Shown: one piece after another, positions 54,957-62,753 of the stretch
Layout: the number at the start of each line of letters is the position of its first letter
How positions within the stretch are numbered: position 1 is the stretch's first letter
Source of the DNA: Sphingopyxis witflariensis
GTDB lineage: Bacteria; Pseudomonadota; Alphaproteobacteria; Sphingomonadales; Sphingomonadaceae
Assembly: GCF_002205635.1 (NCBI RefSeq)
Contig: NZ_NISJ01000007.1
Coordinates: forward strand, 62,001-126,000
Length of the DNA: 64,000 bases
Direction: 5' to 3'
Made by a program: the position numbers and the translations under genes
The notes under the pieces: generated by a model
Told to the model about the DNA's origin: nothing
Databases searched by the model: none
The model's input: only the letters and a program-made list of their open reading frames with translations

Positions 54957-57566
54957 ATGAAGAAGAGGCTTCTTCTGTGCGCGTCGGTGATCGGCATCAT
55001 GTGCCACGGACAAGCGTTGGCGCAGAGCGCCGCGACACCGACACAGGATAGCGAAGTCGCCGAGGGCGATATCGTCGTCACCGGTATTCGCGGCTCACTC
55101 GAGCAGGCGGCCGAGATCAAGCGCGACGCCAGCCAGGTTCTCGACGTCATCACCTCCGAAGATGTCGGCAAGCTCCCCGACGCCAATGTCGCCGAGGCGC
55201 TGCAACGCGTCACCGGGGTCCAGATTACCCGCGTCTTTGGCGAAGGCCAGGCAGTGAACATCCGCGGCCTGCAACAGGTCCGCGTCGAAATCGACGGCCG
55301 TACCCTGCTCGGCTTCTCCGCCCGCGTCTCGCCCCCCGAAAACGATAATCTGGGCCGCTCATCGGGCCTCGACGCCGTCCCCTCCTCGCTGTTCGGCCGC
55401 CTCGAAGTGCGCAAGTCGCCGATCGCCAGCCAGGTCGAAGGCGGCCTTGGCGGGTCGGTGAACCTCGTCACCCCCAAACCCTTTGATTTCAAGAAGACCA
55501 CTCTGTCGGCGCAGGTGCAGGGCACCTATTCGGAAGGCGCCGACAAGTTCGAACCCGGCTTCTCCGGCCTGTTCACGACGACCCTCGCCGGCGGCAATAT
55601 CGGCATCTTGATTTCGGGCGAATATCAGAAGCGCTCGTCGAGCCTGCAATTGTTCGAACGCAATAATTTCTTCGACAGCCTCAATGGCGGGACGACCAAG
55701 AAATTCGCGCCGCGCCTGCTGCAATATGAAAATACCGACATCGACCGGTCGCGCCTCGGGATCAACGGGTCAATCCAGTGGCAGGCTTCGCCCGAATTCG
55801 TGCTGACCGCCGATGGTCTCTATTCCAAGGTCAACGCGAAGCGCACCAACCAGTTCATCGCCTTCAACATGCCGACCAGCGCGACCGCCGCGATTATCAC
55901 CAATCCGGTGATCGAGGACAATCATATCGTCGCGGGCACCGCCACCGGCAACATCCGCACCGGCAACCAGCGCCGCGACGATCCGGCCACCAGCCTGTTG
56001 CTCGGCCTCAACGGCAAATATGACGACGGCGCCTTCACCATCGAAGCCGACGGCTATTACAGCCGCGGCACGCTGCGCCAGAAGATCGAAGTCGTCACGC
56101 TGCAGACCGCGAACAATGTCGTCGGCAGCTTTGATTTTCGCAACGGCCCGATTCCCGACCTGATCCTGAAAACGGCGGGCGGCGCGGCCTATGACCCGTC
56201 GCTCGTCTCCAACTTCCCTGCACGCACCGATTTGCTGACACTGCGGGCCAACACGCTGCCCGGAACGCTGGAGGAATGGGCTGGCCGCTTCGACGTCGGC
56301 TATGACGCAGGCGACGGCATCAAGCTGAAGGCCGGTGTGCGCTATGTCGACCTCAGCGGCAAGTCAGAGGCGTTCCGCAGCCGCGCCGACGCCAGCATGG
56401 CCGACCTGGCGCCCTATCTCGACACCGGCAACGCCAATTTCCTGAAAGACATTGCCGGCAATTTCCCGCGCCAGTTCCTGACCGGAATTCCTGATGCCAA
56501 GTTCATTATCGACCGCGTACTGATCGTCGAACCGAACCAGTCGGGCGATCCGCCGGGAACGCTGCGGCGCAACGCTGCACGCGACTATGATCTGCGCGAA
56601 AAGACGCTCTCCGGCTATTTGATGTTCGATGCCGAAGATGAAATTTTCGGCCGCCCGATCCGCGTCAACGCCGGTGTCCGTATCACCAACACCGACTTTT
56701 CGGTCGATACTTTCACCCAGCAGGGCAATCTGTTGCTCCCACGCACCGACACCAACAAATATACCAACGTCCTGCCCAGCGCGAACCTCACGCTGAACGC
56801 CACCGACGATTTGCTGATCCGGCTATCGGCATCGCAGACTTTGCAGCGCGCGGGTCTTGCCGAACTGGCGCCGTCGACCTTCGTCGATGCCACCAACCGC
56901 ACATCGACCAGCGGCAATGCCAGCCTGACCCCGCCGATCTCGAGCAACCTCGACCTGTCGATCGAATATTATACTGGCAAAAGCTCAATGATTTCGGGCG
57001 CGGTCTTCTACAAAAGCGTTCAGGATTTCATCGCAACGAACACGTCGGAGGCCATCATCCCGGGCTTTGAGAGCCTCGGCGTCGTCCGCGTCTCGCGCCC
57101 CGACAATGTCGCCTCGGCGAAGGTCAAGGGGTTCGAGGTCGGGGTTACCCAGTTCCTCGACTTCCTGCCCTCGCCGCTCGACGGCTTCGGCGTGATCGCC
57201 AACTATACCTTCGCCGACAGCAAGGACAGCAACGGCTTCCCGCTCGTCGCAACATCGAAGCACAGCTACAACCTCGTCGCGCTGTACGAGAAGGGCCCGC
57301 TATCGGCACGCGTCGCCTATAATTGGCGCGACGATGCCGTGTTCGAATTCATCCAGGGCCGCCCCCAGGTCATCGCGGCACGATCGCAGCTCGACGCGCA
57401 GATCGGCTTCGACATCAACGATCAGTTCTCGCTGTCGGTGCAAGCGCAGAATTTGATCCCGAAGGATTCCGCGACGGTCGAGATCAGCGATTTCAACCCG
57501 CTCGCGATCAACAGCTATGCCTTGTCGGAACGCCGCTACTCGATCGGGCTGCGCGCCAAATTCTAG
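54957..57566 (+). CDS. TonB-dependent outer-membrane receptor
   Basis: 869 residues. Signal peptide (to ALAQS), TonB box-like EGDIVVTGIRGSLEQA, plug domain with DVGKLPDANVAEALQRVTGVQITR and NIRGLQQVRVEIDGRT (about residues 30-170), then a 22-strand barrel with terminal GLRAKF. The DIVVTGIRGSL.QA and LPD.NVAEALQR motifs are those of the Caulobacter/Xanthomonas-type receptor family for carbohydrate uptake. The ATG at 54957 has GGGAGAGGGA upstream. Probably imports oligosaccharides of the same polymer that the lyase acts on. Confidence 0.94.
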   Translation: MKKRLLLCASVIGIMCHGQALAQSAATPTQDSEVAEGDIVVTGIRGSLEQAAEIKRDASQVLDVITSEDVGKLPDANVAEALQRVTGVQITRVFGEGQAVNIRGLQQVRVEIDGRTLLGFSARVSPPENDNLGRSSGLDAVPSSLFGRLEVRKSPIASQVEGGLGGSVNLVTPKPFDFKKTTLSAQVQGTYSEGADKFEPGFSGLFTTTLAGGNIGILISGEYQKRSSSLQLFERNNFFDSLNGGTTKKFAPRLLQYENTDIDRSRLGINGSIQWQASPEFVLTADGLYSKVNAKRTNQFIAFNMPTSATAAIITNPVIEDNHIVAGTATGNIRTGNQRRDDPATSLLLGLNGKYDDGAFTIEADGYYSRGTLRQKIEVVTLQTANNVVGSFDFRNGPIPDLILKTAGGAAYDPSLVSNFPARTDLLTLRANTLPGTLEEWAGRFDVGYDAGDGIKLKAGVRYVDLSGKSEAFRSRADASMADLAPYLDTGNANFLKDIAGNFPRQFLTGIPDAKFIIDRVLIVEPNQSGDPPGTLRRNAARDYDLREKTLSGYLMFDAEDEIFGRPIRVNAGVRITNTDFSVDTFTQQGNLLLPRTDTNKYTNVLPSANLTLNATDDLLIRLSASQTLQRAGLAELAPSTFVDATNRTSTSGNASLTPPISSNLDLSIEYYTGKSSMISGAVFYKSVQDFIATNTSEAIIPGFESLGVVRVSRPDNVASAKVKGFEVGVTQFLDFLPSPLDGFGVIANYTFADSKDSNGFPLVATSKHSYNLVALYEKGPLSARVAYNWRDDAVFEFIQGRPQVIAARSQLDAQIGFDINDQFSLSVQAQNLIPKDSATVEISDFNPLAINSYALSERRYSIGLRAKF

Positions 57567-57572
57567 GGCGCG

Positions 57573-57591
57573 CCCGCAGCCATGCTGCGGG
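57573..57591 (+). terminator. Hairpin after the TonB receptor gene
   Basis: CCCGCAGC-CAT-GCTGCGGG, eight perfect pairs, six bases after the stop; no clear T-run. Confidence 0.6.
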
Positions 57592-57650
57592 CAGGATATG
57601 GCCCCGTCAGATCCGCAAGGAACTGGCGGGGTCCCGGCGCGCGGTGCACA

Positions 57651-58349
57651 TCACAATTCGATAGCGATCTTCACATTGGCGGGCATCACGCCCGCCAGCG
57701 TCGCAATTTGTTCGCGGCTGGCATCGACCAGCTTGCGAATTTGCTCGACCCTGTCGCCGGAAACGGCGTCATCGCTGGCATGCGCCACCGGATCACCGAT
57801 CACCAACTCGCGCTCCGAAATGCCGAAGGCCTCGGCCAGTGCGAGCAGATTGCTGCGCCGCGGGACTGTCTTGCCGGTTTCCCACGCCCAGATGCTGGGG
57901 GTACTCAAGCCCGTTCGCATCGAAAGCGCCGCGCGACTGAGGCCGCGCTCCTGCCGCAACCGGTGCAAGCGCTGCGGGAGCATTTCATAAGCGTCCGCCT
58001 CGCCCGCCGGATCGACGTCGGTCGGCAGGGGATTGCGCAGCTGTGCAGCGCTGAGCACCGCGCGCGACAGCGGCTGATCGAAACGACAACCGGCGAGCGC
58101 CTCGCTGCGCCAGACCACAGCGGCGGCCAAGTCGGGCGCTTCGGGTAGTGCGACCATGATCCGCTGACCGATCGTCAGCTCCGACGTGGTTTCGATCAAC
58201 ATGCCGGTGGCCGACAGATTATGGATCACCACGGCCGCACCCTCGCCGCCGTCGAGCGAGCCCTGCGCCTCGATCCGCACGCGGACACGCGCGGCGCCCC
58301 GCTGACCTTCAGAGGTCTTCTGATGTTCGATCGTCGCATGAATGGGCAT
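57651..58349 (-). CDS. PilZ-XRE fusion regulator (c-di-GMP domain plus helix-turn-helix)
   Basis: 232 residues. An N-terminal PilZ domain (about 15-105) has both cyclic di-GMP contact motifs: RxxxR at 17-21 and NxSxxG at 44-49 (NLSATG). The C-terminal XRE-type helix-turn-helix (about 124-182) reads LHRLRQERGLSRAALSMRTGLSTPSIWAWETGKTVPRRSNLLALAEAFGIS. The last 45 residues are helical. The layout suggests DNA binding controlled by cyclic di-GMP, which is an inference; PilZ domains can also have lost the ligand. A 24-bp palindrome lies 64 bases upstream of the start. Confidence 0.88.
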   Translation of the reverse strand: MPIHATIEHQKTSEGQRGAARVRVRIEAQGSLDGGEGAAVVIHNLSATGMLIETTSELTIGQRIMVALPEAPDLAAAVVWRSEALAGCRFDQPLSRAVLSAAQLRNPLPTDVDPAGEADAYEMLPQRLHRLRQERGLSRAALSMRTGLSTPSIWAWETGKTVPRRSNLLALAEAFGISERELVIGDPVAHASDDAVSGDRVEQIRKLVDASREQIATLAGVMPANVKIAIEL

Positions 58350-58412
58350 GGTCAGAGTCTATGCGCCGACATCGGTTTTCGAATGGTAAAGATCGCCAGC
58401 AACATGGGCGGA

Positions 58413-58436
58413 CGATGCGGCGCGCGCGCCGCATCG
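58413..58436. promoter_or_regulatory. 24-bp perfect palindrome upstream of the PilZ-XRE gene
   Basis: Twelve-base arms CGATGCGGCGCG and CGCGCCGCATCG with no spacer. It lies between the CDF gene end (58507) and the PilZ-XRE start (58349), both minus strand. It could be a terminator hairpin of the CDF gene or an autoregulatory operator. Confidence 0.6.
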
Positions 58437-58506
58437 ACAAGGCGGGGATGCCGCCACCCGGATGAGCCGTGCGTCACGCGCGGTGAGCGCTCCGCGCCCT
58501 ATCGAA

Positions 58507-59124
58507 TTAAGCCGCGCTAAGTTCGCCGCGTGCATGGCGGAACACGTCGATACTGCCCCAGATCGCCAGCCCCGCCATGATCGCCGCAACGAGCAGGTCA
58601 GGCCAGCCCTGCCCCGTCCCGAACACGCCGAGCGCGGCGCCCATCACCGCGACATTGCCGATCGCGTCGTTGCGCGAGCAAATCCACACCGAACGCATGT
58701 TCGCGTCGCCGGTGCGATAGCGATAGAGCATCAGCGCGACCGCGACATTCGCCGCGAGCGCCAGAGCACCGATCAGCCCCATGGTTTCGGCATGCGGCGC
58801 CGTCCCGCTGAAAAAACCCCATGTCGCCGATCCGAACACCCACAGCCCAAAAACAAGCATCGTTGCCGCTTTGAGCAAAGCCGCGCGCGCGCGCCACGCA
58901 AGCGCCATGCCGGCAACCCCCAGGCTGATCGCATAATTGGCACTGTCGCCCAGAAAATCGAGCGCATCGGCCTGAAGCGCGCGCGAATCTGCGGCGACCC
59001 CGGCGACGATCTCGACCCCGAACATCGCGGCGTTGATCAGCAGCGCGATCCACAGGATCCGCCGCCAGCGCGGATCGTTCAATGCGGTCTTGCCGCTGGC
59101 ACCGGCGCAACAACTATCGGCCAT
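58507..59124 (-). CDS. Short cation diffusion facilitator (CDF) metal exporter
   Basis: 205 residues from MADSCCAGASGK, with about six transmembrane helices. Metal-site Asp residues in ALQADALDFLGDSANY (helix 2) and CSRNDAIGNVAVM (helix 5) fit a CDF transporter. The C-terminal cytoplasmic metal-sensing domain is missing. The N-terminal CC and lone CSRND may bind soft metals. Divergent from the MerR gene and controlled by the promoter at 59201-59221. Confidence 0.85.
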   Translation of the reverse strand: MADSCCAGASGKTALNDPRWRRILWIALLINAAMFGVEIVAGVAADSRALQADALDFLGDSANYAISLGVAGMALAWRARAALLKAATMLVFGLWVFGSATWGFFSGTAPHAETMGLIGALALAANVAVALMLYRYRTGDANMRSVWICSRNDAIGNVAVMGAALGVFGTGQGWPDLLVAAIMAGLAIWGSIDVFRHARGELSAA

Positions 59125-59200
59125 CGCCGTATCTCCTGCTTCATCGATCCGGCTTTCCGGGGAAAACCGTCTTGGTTCCTTGATTCGACACCCTATATGC

Positions 59201-59221
59201 ACCCTGTATCAACTACAGGGT
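59201..59221. promoter_or_regulatory. MerR-type operator/promoter of the CDF gene
   Basis: Palindrome ACCCTGTA-TCAAC-TACAGGGT. Read on the minus strand it lies between a TTGACC -35 and a CATATA -10 spaced 19 bases apart, the over-long spacing typical of MerR-activated metal promoters. It ends 6 bases before the MerR ATG. Confidence 0.85.
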
Positions 59222-59227
59222 CAAGCG

Positions 59228-59638
59228 ATGAAAATTGGCGAACTGTCGCGTGCCACCGGCACCAATATCGAGACCATCCGCTATTATGAGCGGATCGGCC
59301 TGCTCCCCGCGCCGTCGCGCACCGCAGCCAATTATCGCAGCTATGGCGACGCGCACAGGGCGCGGCTCGCCTTCGTGCGCCATTCGCGCGATCTGGGCTT
59401 CACGATCGAGGAAATCCGCTCGCTGCTCGACCTGTCCGATCATCCCGAACGCGACTGCGCCGACGCCGATCGCATCGCGACCCGCCATCTGGAACAGGTA
59501 GAGGAGAAAATCGCGCAGCTAGCCCTCCTGCGCGAGGAACTGTCCCGCATCGTTGGCCGCTGTCGCGGCGGCATCGCCGCCGACTGCCGGGTTATCGAGG
59601 CGCTGGGCGACCATGCGCAATGCGAAAGCGCGCACTGA
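59228..59638 (+). CDS. MerR-family heavy-metal responsive regulator
   Basis: 136 residues from MKIGELSRATGTNIETIRYYERIGLLP, the MerR DNA-binding start; FVRHSRDLGFTIEEIRSLLDL follows, then a coiled dimerisation helix. Metal-binding Cys candidates are in HPERDCADAD (near residue 78), GRCRGGIAADCRVIEAL and HAQCESAH, a pattern like CadR/PbrR/ZntR sensors of divalent metals. Divergent from the CDF exporter, which it presumably activates through the 59201-59221 site. The frame is open far upstream but the true start is at 59228. Confidence 0.93.
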   Translation: MKIGELSRATGTNIETIRYYERIGLLPAPSRTAANYRSYGDAHRARLAFVRHSRDLGFTIEEIRSLLDLSDHPERDCADADRIATRHLEQVEEKIAQLALLREELSRIVGRCRGGIAADCRVIEALGDHAQCESAH

Positions 59639-59654
59639 CGCTCCTGCCCTATTT

Positions 59655-59759
59655 TCGTCATTGCGAGCGGAGCGAAGCAATCTCCAGCCATCAACCTTGC
59701 GCGGCGTCGACAACTGGAGAGCGTCCCCCGGATCAAATCCGGGGTCCTCGCAATGACGA
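59655..59759. repeat. Intergenic hairpin repeat with CGTCATTGCGAG ends
   Basis: About 105 bases with inverted ends CGTCATTGCGAG (left) and CTCGCAATGACG (right), then GCGGAGCGAAGCAATC, and an internal CCCGGATCAAATCCGGGG palindrome (59727-59744). This form of repeat is common between sphingomonad genes. The segment from 59639 to about 59855 otherwise holds only a short CCCGC-TTTC-GCGGG hairpin (59814-59827). Confidence 0.82.
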
Positions 59760-59856
59760 CCCCAAGCCACGTCATCGCGCTCTAGCTGCCCATCGCGCGC
59801 AGCACGCTGGGCTCCCGCTTTCGCGGGAATGGCAAATGTTGTGATTAGGGAAAGGT

Positions 59857-59928
59857 GGGACGATTCTGTTGCCCGGCTCGTCCCCAGCCGCTGGTTTCCG
59901 ATTCTGTTGCCCGGTTCGGTCCGAACCG
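59857..59928 (-). repeat. Duplicated pseudoknot-like unit in the tmRNA 3' region
   Basis: Minus strand CCGGGCAACAGAATCG occurs at 59862-59877 and again at 59899-59914. The first is enclosed by a GGGACGA/TCGTCCC stem (59857-59884), the second is preceded by a CGGTTCG/CGAACCG stem (59912-59928). Confidence 0.7.
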
Positions 59929-59967
59929 CGTTCTATTTGAATAACCTTCGGCCGTGAGGCCTAACGG

Positions 59968-60003
59968 TTACGCAGCCAGAGCGAGTGCTTCGTTATCGTT
60001 AGC
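59968..60003 (-). other. tmRNA proteolysis tag reading frame
   Basis: GCT at 60003-60001 starts a frame reading ANDNEALALAA followed by TAA at 59970-59968. With the alanine charged on tmRNA the tag would be A-ANDNEALALAA; the hydrophobic LAA end is the expected ClpXP degron. Confidence 0.93.
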
Positions 60004-60225
60004 ACCTATTGGTTTTGAGCCTTGAACGGGTTACTCAGCCCGGAAGAAAATATCGCCTTTGAACACACGTCGATCCTGGTTCGGCCCCGTCAGAAACCCG
60101 CACGTCCCATCAGGGAAATTCGGGTTTGTGGTGGAGCCGCCGGGTACTGCCCCCGGGTCCGCTGTGTCTATTCCACGACACCATTTATCCTCATATCCGG
60201 TCGAAACCGGCACCCCCTATATAGG

Positions 60226-60265
60226 AAGCCCGCCCGCGCATGGAAAGAGCGCAGACGGGCTTTTT
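60226..60265 (+). terminator. Terminator-like hairpin between mscL and ssrA
   Basis: AAGCCCG (60226-60232) pairs with CGGGCTT (60256-60262), GCGC with GCGC inside; TTTTTG follows on the plus strand. The T-run lies on the plus strand, although both neighbouring genes are on the minus strand, so its role is unclear. Confidence 0.55.
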
Positions 60266-60288
60266 GTCCCAGAGGACGGCTATCCCTT

Positions 60289-60711
60289 TTATTTCTTGCG
60301 CAACTCGTCGCGGATTTCGGCGAGCAGATCGACTTCGGTCGGCCCCGCTGGCGCATCGGGCGCCTTGCGGACGACATTGTTCACCGTGCGCACGAGCAGG
60401 AAGATGATCCACGCCAGGATCAGGAAATTGATCACCGCGGTGATGAAGGCGCCATAGCCGATCATCGCCACTCCGGCCTTTTTCAGCGCCGCATAGTCGG
60501 TCGCCGCAACACCGTCGGGAACATTGCCCAGCAGGATGAACATGCTGGAGAAATCGACCCCGCCGAAGATCCAGCCAACCACGGGCATGATCAGATCCTC
60601 GGTCAGCGAGCCGGTGATCGTCGCGAATGCACCGCCAATGATAACACCGACCGCAAGATCGATAACATTGCCGCGCGCGATAAATTCCCTGAATTCGCCC
60701 AGCATTTCCAT
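60289..60711 (-). CDS. mscL: Large-conductance mechanosensitive channel
   Basis: 140 residues; pentameric inner-membrane channel that opens under hypo-osmotic stress. MLGEFREFIARGNVIDLAVGVIIGGAFATITGSLTEDLIMPVVGWIFGGVDF is the signature first helix and loop, with the second helix AVINFLILAWIIFLLVRTVN and a charged C-terminal helix EVDLLAEIRDELRKK. The start could be the ATG at 60711 or 60705. Confidence 0.97.
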   Translation of the reverse strand: MEMLGEFREFIARGNVIDLAVGVIIGGAFATITGSLTEDLIMPVVGWIFGGVDFSSMFILLGNVPDGVAATDYAALKKAGVAMIGYGAFITAVINFLILAWIIFLLVRTVNNVVRKAPDAPAGPTEVDLLAEIRDELRKK

Positions 60712-60827
60712 TTTCCCCAGATGGTTGATCTATGTGCCAAAAATGCCTCGCCGATTGCGCAAAGGCAAGCGCCATCCTATTATGTGTATTGTTGCGGCAA
60801 AACGCCGCCGGAGGGAGACCCACGACC

Positions 60828-61424
60828 ATGACCTATCGTTCCGCCCGCTGGATGATCCTGCCCGTCGCCGCGATGAGCCTGTCGGCCTGCGGCATCAACA
60901 GCGTTCCGACCAAGGAAGAGGCCGCAAAGGCCAAATGGGCCAATGTCGAAGCCGCCTATCAACGCCGCGCCGACCTGATCCCCAACCTCGTCGAAACCGC
61001 CAAGGGCGCCGCCAAGATCGAACAATCGACGCTGGAAGGCGTGATCCAGGCGCGTGCTTCGGCAACGCAGGTCAAACTATCGACCGACGATCTCGACGAT
61101 CCCGCCAAGGTGCAGGCGTTCCAGCAGGCGCAGGGCAATGTGTCGGGCGCGCTCGGCCGCCTGCTCGCGACCGTCGAGGCCTATCCCGACCTCAAGAGCC
61201 AGGGGCGCTTCGCCGACCTGATGACCCAGCTTGAGGGCACCGAAAACCGCATCAACGTGTCGGTTCAGGATTATAACGCCGCAGTGCAGGATTATAACAC
61301 GACGATCCGCACCTTCCCCGACATCATCGGTGCCAAGATCGTCCATGGCGCGCAGCCGATGACGCCGTACAAGGCGATCACCCCCAACGCCAATGTCGCG
61401 CCGAAGGTCGATTTCGGTCAGTAA
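60828..61424 (+). CDS. lemA: LemA-family lipoprotein
   Basis: 198 residues with a lipobox (MSLSAC). LemA-family motifs: WANVEAAYQRRADLIPNLVETAKG, ALGRLLATVEAYPDLKSQGRFADLMTQLEGTENRI and DYNAAVQDYNTTIRTFP. Function unknown; LemA genes often occur with TPM-domain genes, as here. GGAGGGAG upstream of 60828 is the ribosome site; the first gene of a four-gene operon. Confidence 0.93.
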   Translation: MTYRSARWMILPVAAMSLSACGINSVPTKEEAAKAKWANVEAAYQRRADLIPNLVETAKGAAKIEQSTLEGVIQARASATQVKLSTDDLDDPAKVQAFQQAQGNVSGALGRLLATVEAYPDLKSQGRFADLMTQLEGTENRINVSVQDYNAAVQDYNTTIRTFPDIIGAKIVHGAQPMTPYKAITPNANVAPKVDFGQ

Positions 61425-61425
61425 A

Positions 61426-61938
61426 ATGCGGTTCGCTGTTCTTGCTGGTCCGCTCGCGATCTTGGCTGTCGCGAGCGGCTGCAAGGCGGCGGCGTTGCCG
61501 GAATCAGCCGCTTGTGCCGGCGTGCCACACATGGCGCTCAAAGGCCGGGTGACCGACACAGCGGACATTTTGTCTGCGGAGGAAGAGGCGCAATTGTCGG
61601 AACGACTGGCCCGGTACGAACAGCGGACGAGCCACCAGATGGTCGTCGCGACGGTGCCCGCTTTGAATGATGTCCGCGTCGACAATTTTGGTACCTGCCT
61701 TGGCAATCGCTGGGGCATCGGCCGAAAGGATCAGGATGACGGCATCGTCATCCTCGTCGCTCCAAACGACCGACAGATGCACATTGCGACCGGAAGCGGA
61801 ATGGAAAAGACACTGACCGACGACAAAGCGCTCGCCGTGATCCACCAGATGACCCCTCACTTCAAAGGGGGCGACTACGCCGTCGGTTTTTCGACCGGCA
61901 TCGATGCCATCGCCGTTCAAACGGGAGATACGCCATGA
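61426..61938 (+). CDS. TPM-domain lipoprotein
   Basis: 170 residues with a lipobox (AVASGC). The TPM domain (TLP18.3/Psb32/MOLO-1) spans about residues 40-165: GRVTDTADILSAEEEAQLSERLARYEQRTSHQMVVATVPAL, NRWGIGRKDQDDGIVILVAPNDRQMHIATG. It starts one base after the lemA stop and overlaps the next gene by ATGA. It lacks the Gly-rich tail of its neighbour. It looks like a paralogue of the following gene. Confidence 0.85.
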   Translation: MRFAVLAGPLAILAVASGCKAAALPESAACAGVPHMALKGRVTDTADILSAEEEAQLSERLARYEQRTSHQMVVATVPALNDVRVDNFGTCLGNRWGIGRKDQDDGIVILVAPNDRQMHIATGSGMEKTLTDDKALAVIHQMTPHFKGGDYAVGFSTGIDAIAVQTGDTP

Positions 61939-62741
61939 GGTCGATTTTGCTCGGCTGGGCGCTCGGCCTTTCGTTGCTGGCCGCGCCCGCCACGGCGCAG
62001 ACCTTCCCCAAGCTGACCGGCCGCGTCGTCGATCAGGCGGATATCATTCCGCCCGCCGAGGAAGCCGCGCTCAATGCGCAGCTCGAACAGCTGGAGACGA
62101 AGACGGGACACCAGCTTGTCGTCGCGACGGTCAGCGACCTCGCGGGCAATGACATCGCCGATTATGGCTATAAGCTCGGCCGCGAATGGAAGATTGGCGA
62201 TGAGGCTACGGATGACGGCGTCGTCTTCCTGATCGCCCCCAACGAACGGCGGATGAATATTTCGGTCGGCCTCGGGCTTGAACCGATCCTTACCGACGCG
62301 CTGTCGGGCCGGATCATCCGCGACACGGTGACCCCATTGTTCAAGGCCGGCGACATGCCCGGCGGCATCCGGGCGGGCGTCAATGCAATCGCCGAGCAGA
62401 TCCAACTGCCGCCCGAGGAGGCCGCAGCGCGCGCGGCCGCAGCGGCATCGCAGGAGCGCGACCGCGCCGACGACGGCAATTTCGGCGGGCTGTTCTTCGT
62501 CGGTTTCATCATCTTTTTCTTCTTCGTCCTGCCGATGCTCTCCAGCCTCGGGCGGCGCGGCAAACGGCGCAAACATAGCCCGTGGGGCGCCCCGATCATC
62601 ATCTGGGGCGGCGACGACTGGGGCGGCGGCAGTGGCGGCGGATCGTCATGGGGTGGCGGCGGAGGCGGCTGGGGCGGTGGCGGCGGCTTTTCGGGCGGCG
62701 GCGGCTCCTTCGGGGGCGGCGGCGCCTCCGGTGGCTGGTAG
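61935..62741 (+). CDS. TPM-domain membrane protein with Gly-rich tail (YgcG-like)
   Basis: 268 residues. Signal peptide (ending APATAQT), TPM domain (about 25-150; GRVVDQADIIPPAEEAALNAQLEQLETKTGHQLVVATV, REWKIGDEATDDGVVFLIAPNERRMNISVGLGLE), a transmembrane helix (GGLFFVGFIIFFFFVLPMLSSL) and a tail of about 45 residues made almost only of Gly, Ser and Trp. This is the YgcG layout. ATG overlaps the preceding stop by four bases. Confidence 0.92.
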   Translation: MRSILLGWALGLSLLAAPATAQTFPKLTGRVVDQADIIPPAEEAALNAQLEQLETKTGHQLVVATVSDLAGNDIADYGYKLGREWKIGDEATDDGVVFLIAPNERRMNISVGLGLEPILTDALSGRIIRDTVTPLFKAGDMPGGIRAGVNAIAEQIQLPPEEAAARAAAAASQERDRADDGNFGGLFFVGFIIFFFFVLPMLSSLGRRGKRRKHSPWGAPIIIWGGDDWGGGSGGGSSWGGGGGGWGGGGGFSGGGGSFGGGGASGGW

Positions 62742-62753
62742 GGGAACGGACCG

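Larger units (their letters stand above)
59855..60215 (-). ncRNA. ssrA: Permuted two-piece tmRNA gene (boundaries approximate)
   Basis: On the minus strand the acceptor piece comes first: a GTGTC/GACAC stem, a CCGGG-GGCAGTA-CCCGG T-arm-like hairpin, then CGGCTCCACCA ending at 60129. A 40-base intervening segment (60089-60128) with AAACCCG/CGGGTTT pairing follows, then the coding piece starting GGGGCCGAACCAGGATCGAC at 60088. GGGGCCG pairs with CGGCTCC to give the seven-pair acceptor stem. The coding piece holds the CCGGGCTGAGTAACCCG pseudoknot and the tag frame at 59968-60003. This permuted arrangement is that of alphaproteobacterial tmRNA, which rescues stalled ribosomes. The 5' end of the acceptor piece and 3' end of the coding piece are estimates. 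Confidence 0.93.

Noticed and set aside
59640..60020. Possible tRNA gene in the long non-coding stretch after merR
   Set aside because: The ACCA end, GGGGCC start and tag frame fit a permuted tmRNA; no cloverleaf with an anticodon arm is present.
60022..60831. Plus-strand open frame across tmRNA and mscL
   Set aside because: It overlaps the tmRNA and is antisense to mscL; no motifs.
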